The translations under genes and the position numbers were made by a program. A stretch of DNA of 64,000 nt, taken from assembly GCA_016125275.1 (NCBI GenBank), contig WGMB01000003.1, positions 744,001 to 808,000 on the forward strand. Reading direction: 5' to 3'. The notes beneath the pieces were generated by a model. It made no database searches. It was given only the letters and a program-made list of their open reading frames with translations, and was not told the origin of the DNA. Position 1 is the stretch's first letter. The number at the start of each line of letters is the position of its first letter. Below, one piece after another: positions 26,101-34,247 of the stretch. This stretch comes from Acidobacteriota bacterium (GTDB lineage: Bacteria; Acidobacteriota; Terriglobia; Bryobacterales; UBA6623).

Positions 26101-28424
26101 TGCGCGTTCGACAGCCCTGGATCGCTTCACTGGCGCTGCTGCTGGCCGCTCTGCCCGCGGCGGCGCAGCGCCGGATCGCCGTGGTGGTGGACACGTCGAT
26201 CTCCATGAAGGAGAACGATCCGCAGGACTACGCCGAACAGATCTCGAAGATCGTGGGAGACATCGCCGGGGACGGCGACCGCTACGCCGTCTTCCGCATG
26301 ATGAACGAGCAGCAGGCGGCCGAAGCGACCCGAGCGGCCGAGCAAGGCGCCATGGTCGAAGCGGCCCGGCGCATCGGGATTCGCATTCCCCTGCCCGGCG
26401 GCTATCGCCCCTTCAACGAAGACTGCTCGGCGCCGCCCGACCCGAGCGTCCAGCTCGAGCTGCGCGGCCCGCGCGAGAGCTTCAAGAGCCAGCTCTCCCG
26501 CTTTCTGATCTACAACAACTACACCCACTTCGCGCGGGCACTGCACACGGCGTTTCAGTTTCTGGGCAACTCCGGGCCGCGGCTGCTGCTGATCGTCGCC
26601 GACGCCGGCGGGCTGGGCGAGTGCGAGGTCCCGCTGATGCGCGGCCTCAACGATCTGCGCGCCAGCGGCGCGATGATCGCCGCCGTCAACCTCGGCGAGG
26701 ACATGGGCTCCTTCCGCGGCGACCCGCCGTTCAATTTCACGCGCGCCACCCGCAACGCTTTTGATCTGGCGACGGCCGTGGGCGAGGTCTACCAGCGCTT
26801 TCTGGGAGCCAAGAACGTCAAGAACGGCCCCCTGCGCGGCGACGTGGTGGTGGAGATCGACGACTTCGTCAAGGAAGCCTATCTGGTGGTGGCGGCCGAC
26901 GGCCCGCTGCCCGCTCTGCGCGAAGGCGGCGGCAATCCGGGCGCGGACGAGCTCGTCTTGGACTACCGTGGCGGCGGCAGCACCGTCGGGCTCGACGGCG
27001 TGAACCGCGGCTACCGCATCGTCAAGTTCACAAACCCTCGCGCCGGACGCTGGACCTTCCAGACGGGCTCGCGTACCGGCGGCGGCTGGATCCTCATCCA
27101 GGAGCGGGCGGTGGGCCTCCGCATGCTCACCACCACGGCTCCCAGCGGCGAGGAGACGATGCTGACGGTCGAGCCCTACGACGAGCGCACGGGCCTGGCG
27201 ATCAATGACCCCGGCCGACTCGCGGGTCTGTCGGTGGAGGCCAACGTCAACGGCCGCCCGGTCCGCTTCACGCCCGACGCTTCCGGGCGCTACTCGGCCC
27301 GCGTGAGCTTTCCCAGCGCCGGACGCCAGAACGTGGAGGCGCGGCTGCGCGGCGGCGACATCGACCGCACCGTCAACATGACCGTGGACGTGACGGACAC
27401 GCCCCCGCCGCCGCCCGCCCCGGAACCCGTCCCGGCGCCGGAGATCGTGCCGCCGACCGCGCCCGAACCGCTCCCGGAACCCGAGCCGTCCGCGCCGTCC
27501 GTCACGCCCTCATCGCCCGCGCCGTCCACGCCCAGCCCGGCGGCGCCTCCGAGCGAGCCGGCCACGCCGCCGCCTCCTCCTCCGCCCCCGCCCGGTGCGG
27601 CCCAGGAGGATTTCGATTTCGGCCCGCCGCCGAGCCCCATCAAGCTCGGCCCGATGACCAGCGAGAGCTCCGCCTCCGGCAGCCTCGACCTATCGGGCGT
27701 GCGGGTCTCCGCGCCGACCGACGTGGAGCTGACCGCCGACTTCGACCGCTCGCGCGCGCAGCTCGAAGTCGAGGTCAACGGCCAGTGGATGCCGCTGGGC
27801 GAGGACCCTGTGCGGCTGACGCTCCAACCGGGCGGCGCGCAGCGCTACCGTGTGCAGATCCTCACCGAGAAGTGCCCCGCCGCCTGCGCGCCGGACGAGC
27901 CCCATGAGGTCGCCATCCAGGCCCGCCGCGTGGACGGCTCGGTCCTTCGCACGTCGGCTCCTCTGTCGGTCAGCATCGAGCCCGACCCCTGGCTGGACTG
28001 CTACTGGCAGTGGCTGGCCGGCGCCGCCGGCATTCTGCTGGGCGGAATCATCGCCTACGGCTTCATCTCGCCGTCGCGCTTCCCGGCCCGCATCGGCGTG
28101 CAGTTCGCCGCCGAGGAAGACGTCAGCGAGGGCGTCTTCTACGAGATTCGGCGCGCCAGTGGGGCCCACGCCGGCTTCTACCGCGACGCCAGAGTTTACA
28201 TCCAGCCCGACTACCGCCTCACCGGCAAGAAGGCCGGCTCGCTGGCGCGGCTGCGGGCCGACTCCGGCCGCATCCAGATCAAGGAAGACATCCACGGCAG
28301 CCTGGAACGCCTGGCCGTCGACGGAACCTGGGAGCTGCTGCCCGACCGGGAGTTCCCCGTACCCACCGGCGTTCTGTTCCGGACCGTCGACCGCAGCCTG
28401 TATTTCGACCTCCGTACGGGATAA
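26097..28424 (+). CDS. VWA-domain type I membrane protein 4
   Basis: A 775-residue protein: signal peptide (SLALLLAALPAAAQ), VWA domain with DTSIS at residues 32-36 and LLLIVADAGGLGECEVPL. One beta module follows, then a proline-rich linker of about 75 residues (27400-27605, including a run of nine prolines). A Cys-flanked transmembrane helix (CYWQWLAGAAGILLGGIIAY, about residue 634) precedes the conserved cytoplasmic domain (RDARVYIQPDYRLTGKK to YFDLRTG). The linker replaces one of the two DDG-type modules found in VWA protein 3 and could span the periplasm. GGAGG lies before two consecutive ATG codons. This gene ends the overlapping VWA quartet; an 80-bp gap precedes the tubulin-like gene. 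Confidence 0.83.
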   Translation: MMRVRQPWIASLALLLAALPAAAQRRIAVVVDTSISMKENDPQDYAEQISKIVGDIAGDGDRYAVFRMMNEQQAAEATRAAEQGAMVEAARRIGIRIPLPGGYRPFNEDCSAPPDPSVQLELRGPRESFKSQLSRFLIYNNYTHFARALHTAFQFLGNSGPRLLLIVADAGGLGECEVPLMRGLNDLRASGAMIAAVNLGEDMGSFRGDPPFNFTRATRNAFDLATAVGEVYQRFLGAKNVKNGPLRGDVVVEIDDFVKEAYLVVAADGPLPALREGGGNPGADELVLDYRGGGSTVGLDGVNRGYRIVKFTNPRAGRWTFQTGSRTGGGWILIQERAVGLRMLTTTAPSGEETMLTVEPYDERTGLAINDPGRLAGLSVEANVNGRPVRFTPDASGRYSARVSFPSAGRQNVEARLRGGDIDRTVNMTVDVTDTPPPPPAPEPVPAPEIVPPTAPEPLPEPEPSAPSVTPSSPAPSTPSPAAPPSEPATPPPPPPPPPGAAQEDFDFGPPPSPIKLGPMTSESSASGSLDLSGVRVSAPTDVELTADFDRSRAQLEVEVNGQWMPLGEDPVRLTLQPGGAQRYRVQILTEKCPAACAPDEPHEVAIQARRVDGSVLRTSAPLSVSIEPDPWLDCYWQWLAGAAGILLGGIIAYGFISPSRFPARIGVQFAAEEDVSEGVFYEIRRASGAHAGFYRDARVYIQPDYRLTGKKAGSLARLRADSGRIQIKEDIHGSLERLAVDGTWELLPDREFPVPTGVLFRTVDRSLYFDLRTG

Positions 28425-28504
28425 GATAGGGGCGTTCCGAAGAAGGCAAGCCGGGCGCAGAGTACGCCTGGAGACTGTCGGATGCGGGTGTCGAGGAGGT
28501 AGCC

Positions 28505-31500
28505 ATGGCGGATGAGTCGAGTCTGAAGCTCCAAGGGAAAGTCCCGCCGCGAATGTTCGTGGGCCTCGGCGGAACCGGCTCCAAGATCGTCGACCGCATG
28601 GCTTCGCGGGCCAAGCAGCTCCCTTTTTGGGATGAAGCCTTACGCCCGCTGACGAGCTTTGTGTCGATCGACACCGACATCAACGACCAGAACCAGCTCG
28701 AGCACGTCCCGCGCGGCAACAAGATCACCATCGGCGCCTTCGACAAGGCGCAAGCCGTGGAGAACTACCGCAAGTCCGGCGACCAGCAGGCTCTGCAATG
28801 GCTGGACAAGGCCTACAAGCCGCGGCCGGGCGGGGGCTTCGGCGCCGGCCAGATCCGCGTCGAGTCCCGGCTGGGGTTCCACTACTCCAGCCCGCAGATC
28901 CGCGAGCGCTTCACGCAGCTGTTGCGCCACCTGCTGGAAGCCGACAACACGTTCCGGCTGTCCGACCCGCCCACGATCTACGTCTATCTGTACGCCACGC
29001 TAGCGGGCGGCACCGGCTCAGGCAGCTTTCTGGCGACCGCCTACCTGTTGCAGGACGTGATCCGCAGCCTGCACTGGCGGCCGCGCGTGATCGGTAATTT
29101 CCTGCTCTCCACCACGCTGCTCAACAAGGTCGCGCCGGACCTGCACCAGGACATCCACGCCAACACCTACGCCGCGCTCAAGGAGCTGGAGCACCTCACC
29201 AAGATCCAGTACCCGGACGTCCAGAAGGACATGCCCAACGGCGAGGTCTTCGTCTACTGGAACAACACCTCCACCTCGGAGCTGCCACGCGTCAAGCAGG
29301 CTCCGTTCTACTATTCGTCGATCTATGACCTGCCGCCGCAGATGGCCGTCAGCGACATCGTCTCGGTCGCCGCCGACGCCACTTTCTGGCAAGCTTTTAC
29401 GCCCATCATCGGCCGCATCCTCAGCGAGGCCGACAACTACGAGAAGCATCTGACCGAGCTGACGCGCTTTCCCGGCGAGCTCAAGAACGTCGGCCGCGGC
29501 TACTCGAAGAACTTCGGCGCCTTCGGACTGGCCACGCTGGTGCTGCCGGCGGAAGACCTGCTCGAATACTCCGCGCTGCGCTTCGCCGCCGAGGCCCTGC
29601 GCCGCCAGATCACCTTCGGCGTCAGCCCCGACGCCACCGACGACCGCGCCCGTGCGCTGGAGCGCCTGCAGGTCAACTACGAAGATCCAAAGTTCCGCAA
29701 CATGGCGGAAGAGGACCGCTACCGCGAGATCAACAAGGCCTTCGTGCTCTCCGTGCAGGCCATGGCGCAGCAGGACGAGCGCGACGAGCTGACCAACGGC
29801 TACTGGCAGCGTTTGGTGGAGGACGTCGACCTGGGCCGCAAGACCGGCGGCGTGGACGACAACGGCGAGCCCCGCCGCGCCGACACCTTGATCGTCAAGG
29901 TCCGCGAGGCGCTCGCCAAACAGCGCGAGCCCATCCTCAACCGCATCTCGATCAAGCAGCGCACGTTCGTCTTCCACCGCGAAGGCGTCAATCAGTACGT
30001 GCAGCAGGTCAGCGGCTTGGTGGAGGACGTGCGCAAGGCCTCGGTCCTGATCGACGAAGGCCTGGAAGCCGTCCGCAACTCGGCCGCCGAGGGCGACGTC
30101 GTCCGCGACCTCAAGCTCGACCCGATGCAGGAGCGCTACCTCGTGTTGCGCTTGCTGCATCTGCTCGAGACCGAGATCATGCCCGAGGTGAAGGAGCGCT
30201 ACGAGAAGACCGAGCGCGCCAGCCTCGAGAACGCCAAGGTCAAGGAGCGGCTGGAGACGGAGTTCCTCGAGAACCTGCGGCAGGCCGCCGACGCCAAGAA
30301 GTGGCTCTTCCGGCACGACGAAGAGACCTTCCTGCGCACTCGCGACGAGGCCCAGGACAACTTCCAGAAGATCGCCCAGGCGCAGAAGCGCTTCTTCGAC
30401 GCCAAGCTCGAGATGGCGCAGTACAAGGAGCTGCTCGAGTACCTGCACAAGCGCGCCCACTTGTTCGCGCGGCTCGCCACGCGGATGAACGACCTGGTGC
30501 AGGACCTCGAATCCGAGGCCGAGTCGCTGCGTCGCGGCGCCAACCCCATCATTCCGCGCATGGCTCTGACGGTCGAGATCTTCGAGACGCTCGACAAGCC
30601 CCGCCGCCGGCTGTGGCCTGAGGTCTACCGGGCGCTGTTCGTGGACGCCGGCCGCGACATGACGACCTACGACCGCAACGCTCTGTCGCAAGCGATCGCC
30701 GAAGAGCTCAAGCCGGTCAAGGACCCCGGCAGCGGCCGCTTCATGGAGAAGTCCGAACGGCAAGCCGTGGTCGACCTGCGTCAGGCTCTGGTGAAGCTCG
30801 GTCGCGACCGGCTGCGGCGGTCGATCTACGGCGACGAAGACGTCAAGGGCCTCACGATCGAGACCGGCCTGGAGCTCGAAGCGCGTCTGCTGACGCCGGG
30901 CCGCGCCGGCGAGCCGCCCACCAAGGCCGAGCTCGACCACTACGTCGACAAGAAGCTGGTGGCCTTCTCGCAGTTGGCCGGCGTGACGGCGCGGTTGCGC
31001 TCGGAAGAGCTGGATACGCTCGATGACGGCGTCAAGGTCGCTCAGACGCGTCACTACGTGCTCAAGGCCGGCTCGGTGTCTCCGGACTTCGACCAGCGCC
31101 TGCGCCGCATCCTGGAGCGCGGCGGCCGCGAGCCGCAGCACTCGGACTGGTCCAGCCCGCACCTGGCGATCGTGCACGACATGGAGTTGCCGATCCCGTT
31201 GTACTACTTCAGCGCCGTGGTGGGCGAGATCGAGGCGGCCTACGAGCGCGCCGCCGCCAACGAGCGCCGCTCCTACCACCTGCACACCGACTATCACTGG
31301 GAAGCGGCCCTGCCCAACCTAAACCCGCGCAAGAGCGAGCTGAGCGCCTCCTGGGCCTTGGACCGGCTGGTCGACGGCCTGCTCACTCAGGTCGTCTTCA
31401 AGACCGCCCAGGGACTGTTCTGGCGCAGAGGCTCCGGCGAGGACGAGCCGCTGGGCGAGAACCTCGCCGCTGCGCTCTACACGTTGGGGGAATACCACCT

Positions 31501-31831
31501 CGACAAGGATCTCGGCCCGCGCTTCGCCGCCATGATCGACGCCGCCAAGGAGTCCTTCGGCGCCGACGAGCTGCGCCGACGCGCCGAGATGCTCAGCGCT
31601 TGGGCGGGCAAGCTGCTCGAAGACATTGCGATGGCGGCTCGCCGGGGCGAAAACAGCCGCCAGGAAGAGCTCGATCAGCCGGTGCTGCGCGTCATCCAGT
31701 CGATGGTCAAGGGCCTGCTCGACGCCAAGCCGACCCGCCCGTTCACCAAGGGCTCGGCGGGGCCTGCGTCGCGCGTGCTGGCCAGCGAGCTGAGCTTCGA
31801 CGCGCCGGCCGACGACAACCCGGTGCAATAG
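28505..31831 (+). CDS. Tubulin/FtsZ-superfamily protein (Tubulin_2 / FtsZl-type)
   Basis: An 1108-residue cytoplasmic protein. Residues 18-31 (FVGLGGTGSKIVDR) form the N-terminal nucleotide-binding strand-loop. The tubulin signature GGTGSG lies at about residues 167-172 (ATLAGGTGSGSFLATAYLL). SFVSIDTDIN resembles the acidic loop that contacts the nucleotide. These mark the Tubulin_2/FtsZl branch, whose members sit beside VWA and GTPase genes and are predicted to remodel membranes. The remaining 700 residues are highly charged and helical, including ERLETEFLENLRQAADAKK, probably coiled-coil arms absent from FtsZ. GGAGG sits 6 nt before the ATG. Expected activity: GTP-dependent polymerisation; this is family inference and filament formation is unproven. 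Confidence 0.82.
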   Translation: MADESSLKLQGKVPPRMFVGLGGTGSKIVDRMASRAKQLPFWDEALRPLTSFVSIDTDINDQNQLEHVPRGNKITIGAFDKAQAVENYRKSGDQQALQWLDKAYKPRPGGGFGAGQIRVESRLGFHYSSPQIRERFTQLLRHLLEADNTFRLSDPPTIYVYLYATLAGGTGSGSFLATAYLLQDVIRSLHWRPRVIGNFLLSTTLLNKVAPDLHQDIHANTYAALKELEHLTKIQYPDVQKDMPNGEVFVYWNNTSTSELPRVKQAPFYYSSIYDLPPQMAVSDIVSVAADATFWQAFTPIIGRILSEADNYEKHLTELTRFPGELKNVGRGYSKNFGAFGLATLVLPAEDLLEYSALRFAAEALRRQITFGVSPDATDDRARALERLQVNYEDPKFRNMAEEDRYREINKAFVLSVQAMAQQDERDELTNGYWQRLVEDVDLGRKTGGVDDNGEPRRADTLIVKVREALAKQREPILNRISIKQRTFVFHREGVNQYVQQVSGLVEDVRKASVLIDEGLEAVRNSAAEGDVVRDLKLDPMQERYLVLRLLHLLETEIMPEVKERYEKTERASLENAKVKERLETEFLENLRQAADAKKWLFRHDEETFLRTRDEAQDNFQKIAQAQKRFFDAKLEMAQYKELLEYLHKRAHLFARLATRMNDLVQDLESEAESLRRGANPIIPRMALTVEIFETLDKPRRRLWPEVYRALFVDAGRDMTTYDRNALSQAIAEELKPVKDPGSGRFMEKSERQAVVDLRQALVKLGRDRLRRSIYGDEDVKGLTIETGLELEARLLTPGRAGEPPTKAELDHYVDKKLVAFSQLAGVTARLRSEELDTLDDGVKVAQTRHYVLKAGSVSPDFDQRLRRILERGGREPQHSDWSSPHLAIVHDMELPIPLYYFSAVVGEIEAAYERAAANERRSYHLHTDYHWEAALPNLNPRKSELSASWALDRLVDGLLTQVVFKTAQGLFWRRGSGEDEPLGENLAAALYTLGEYHLDKDLGPRFAAMIDAAKESFGADELRRRAEMLSAWAGKLLEDIAMAARRGENSRQEELDQPVLRVIQSMVKGLLDAKPTRPFTKGSAGPASRVLASELSFDAPADDNPVQ

Positions 31832-31850
31832 CCGCGAGGATCGCCCGGCG

Positions 31851-34247
31851 ATGAAGCGGCATCCCACCATCCTCGTCGGCTACGGGGCCTACGGACGCAC
31901 CGTGCTGGAACGGTTGCTCCGTGGGGCCGCCGCGCGCGGCGTGCTCGCCTGGGAAGAGCGCGACGACCCCTCGTCGCTGCAACGCCGGCGGCTGCAATCG
32001 CTGGCCCTGCTGTGGGCGCCCGACCCGCTCGAAGGCGGCGCCACCGACGAAGCTCCCCCTGAGGTGATGCTCGACCTCTATCGCCAAATCGAGGAGATCG
32101 ACATCCCCGACGGCGACGCCGGACGCGCCCTGGCCCACGCCGCCGCGGCCGCCAAGCGCCGGCTGCACGCCGCCGACGCCGCGAACGCCGCCGAGCGCAG
32201 CCACGGCCTCGACGTCATCGTGGTCGCCCACGCCAGCCGCGCCGAGTCCGTGGGCCGCTTGCAGGAGATGCTCGAGCCCATGCTGCACGAGCTCTCGCAA
32301 GGCCGCTCGATGACGCGCGTCAAGGAAGGCGAGGACTACCTCAACTTCCTGCAAATCCTCGATTTCGAGGAGTACTGGCGCAAGGCTCCCGAGAACAACC
32401 GCCTACGCGAAGCCCTCGCCCACGCCTTCCAGCGCAACGAGCAGGCGGCGCAGCGCCACGAGCCCGCCTTCGGCCGCATCTACCTATTCGACAGCGAGAC
32501 CCAGGGCGGCCATCGCAACCGCGACGCCCGCATCGACGAGGCCTCGCTGTTCCTGGAGTTCCTGCTGTTCGAGGGGCAGCGCCACGGAGCCGGCGAGCGG
32601 CTGTATCAGCGCGAGTCCGACGGCGTGCCGCCGGCCGCCACCGTCGGCATCCGCAGCATCCAGCTCAGCTTCGGGCTGGTGGCTCGGCTGAGCGCCGCCA
32701 CCTATTCGCGGCTGTTCCTGGACTACCTCATCAAGCGCGGCGAGAGCCCGCGACGCGACGCATTGCGCGAGCACTTCGCCGACTACCTGCCCGAGCGCAT
32801 CGAGCAGACCCTGGGGCTGACGCGCATCGACGCCATGCGGCAGAAGGGTCTCGACGAGATCGAGGGCAAGCTCTTGCAGCTCGACCCGACCGACCCGGAT
32901 TGGCCCGAGCAGGTGCGCCGCGGCTGGCAGCAGGCGATTTGGGGCTTGAAGGATCAGATCTCGCAAGAAGCAGGCCACGAGTCCCGCGACATCGCCGACC
33001 AGCGCCTCGGCAAGCTGCGGCAGGACCTCGAAGCGGCCGTGCTGCGCGAGCTCGACGCCGTGCGCGACCCGCTCACCGTCGGCCAACTGCTCGACCAGAT
33101 CGAACGCCTCGAGCCCTTGCTGCGCTACGAGCCGGCCGCGAGCGCCGAAGCGCCTCCGGAGCAGCAGGACCCCTTCGTGGGCATCGCCGCACGCCACCAG
33201 GACTACCTGCGCTTTCAGGCCGGACGCGTCAAGACCGAGCAGCTCGCCGACAAGTGGTGGCCGCTGCTGGCCGTGGTCTTCGCGCTGGCCGCCGCGCCGT
33301 TCGCCCTGGACGCCCTCGCGGAGTTCTTCGTCCTGGAAGGCGCGGCCGCGCAGGTCCTGCCGTTCGTGGTGACGGCGGCGTTCTGGCTGCTGGGCTGGCA
33401 GCTCGGCCGGCAAGTCTTCCAGCGCTCGATCGAGCAGCGCTCCCAGCGCGCCGACGAGTTCTACCGTCACGCCCAGCGCGGCCGTCTGACTGACTGCGTG
33501 CGCGCCGCCACCCGCTCTTCGGCCTTGCAGCAGGAGTTGCGCGCCCACTGCGACAACGTGGCCGCCTCGCTGCGGATGCGCGTGCTGGGCGACGTGCTCG
33601 GCGAGCTGCTGCGCATCAAGGACCTGCTGAGCCGGCGCGCCCGCGAGATGCACTGGCTGACCGATCAGCTCGGCAAGTTCCTCGACATGAACGGCGTGGA
33701 CCCGCGCCTGCCGCGCCCGCAGTTCTATGACCGCCAAGGGCCCAACACCGCCCTGAGCCAGCTCGAACGCAACGAAGACCTGGCGGCGGTCTTCCGCCAG
33801 CGCACCGCCGAGCCGACGCATTTCGGCGAACGGCAGACCAAGCTCAATCTCTTCAAGGACTGGGCTTCGCGCTACTGCGAAGAGTTCCTGCGGCCTTTGG
33901 CGTTTCTCGACAAGCTCAGTGCGGACTACCGCGACCCGATCCACTCCGGCAACGGCGAAGGGCCTTCGGTGCCCGAGCAGGAGCGGGCCCGCTCGCTGGG
34001 CGAGGCTGTCCGCCGGAACTCCAAGCTGCCCCTGGCCTTCCAGCTCCTCAAGGCCGATCAGCTCCCCGATTCGACCCGCCTGAGCGTCTTTCCGGACGCC
34101 TGGTGGCGCCTGCCGGCGATCTCCAACGAGCTCAGCGAGGCCGGCTACGCAGACCCCGTGAAGGCCGTCGGCGCCGAGCGCGCCTACTTCCTCGAGATGC
34201 AGCTCGGCGTGCCCACCCGCCTGCTCGAGCTGGAGGAGGGCCGATGA
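31851..34247 (+). CDS. Membrane-associated protein with degenerate tubulin-like N terminus
   Basis: A 798-residue protein not matched to a named family. Its start (HPTILVGYGAYGRTVLERLL) parallels the preceding gene (PRMFVGLGGTGSKIVDRMAS), and a later strand-loop (LDVIVVAHASRAESVGRLQEM) sits where that protein has its GGTGSG signature. It may thus be a paralogue that lost GTP binding. Residues about 465-520 contain two hydrophobic segments (WWPLLAVVFALAAAPFALDA; VLPFVVTAAFWLLGWQLG), which anchor it to the inner membrane as a hairpin. Charged helices flank them. It lies 19 bp after the tubulin-like gene and overlaps the next gene by 4 bp. Inferred role: membrane tether for the tubulin-like protein. 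Confidence 0.7.
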   Translation: MKRHPTILVGYGAYGRTVLERLLRGAAARGVLAWEERDDPSSLQRRRLQSLALLWAPDPLEGGATDEAPPEVMLDLYRQIEEIDIPDGDAGRALAHAAAAAKRRLHAADAANAAERSHGLDVIVVAHASRAESVGRLQEMLEPMLHELSQGRSMTRVKEGEDYLNFLQILDFEEYWRKAPENNRLREALAHAFQRNEQAAQRHEPAFGRIYLFDSETQGGHRNRDARIDEASLFLEFLLFEGQRHGAGERLYQRESDGVPPAATVGIRSIQLSFGLVARLSAATYSRLFLDYLIKRGESPRRDALREHFADYLPERIEQTLGLTRIDAMRQKGLDEIEGKLLQLDPTDPDWPEQVRRGWQQAIWGLKDQISQEAGHESRDIADQRLGKLRQDLEAAVLRELDAVRDPLTVGQLLDQIERLEPLLRYEPAASAEAPPEQQDPFVGIAARHQDYLRFQAGRVKTEQLADKWWPLLAVVFALAAAPFALDALAEFFVLEGAAAQVLPFVVTAAFWLLGWQLGRQVFQRSIEQRSQRADEFYRHAQRGRLTDCVRAATRSSALQQELRAHCDNVAASLRMRVLGDVLGELLRIKDLLSRRAREMHWLTDQLGKFLDMNGVDPRLPRPQFYDRQGPNTALSQLERNEDLAAVFRQRTAEPTHFGERQTKLNLFKDWASRYCEEFLRPLAFLDKLSADYRDPIHSGNGEGPSVPEQERARSLGEAVRRNSKLPLAFQLLKADQLPDSTRLSVFPDAWWRLPAISNELSEAGYADPVKAVGAERAYFLEMQLGVPTRLLELEEGR

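Noticed and set aside
29018-31297. A 759-codon minus-strand open frame opposite the tubulin-like gene
   Set aside because: Shadow frame of a GC-rich gene; the sense strand carries the tubulin signatures and good operon spacing.
28505-31831. A phage or plasmid tubulin (PhuZ/TubZ) inside a mobile element
   Set aside because: No phage structural, integrase or plasmid partition genes are nearby, and the gene sits in a long co-directional operon with VWA proteins.
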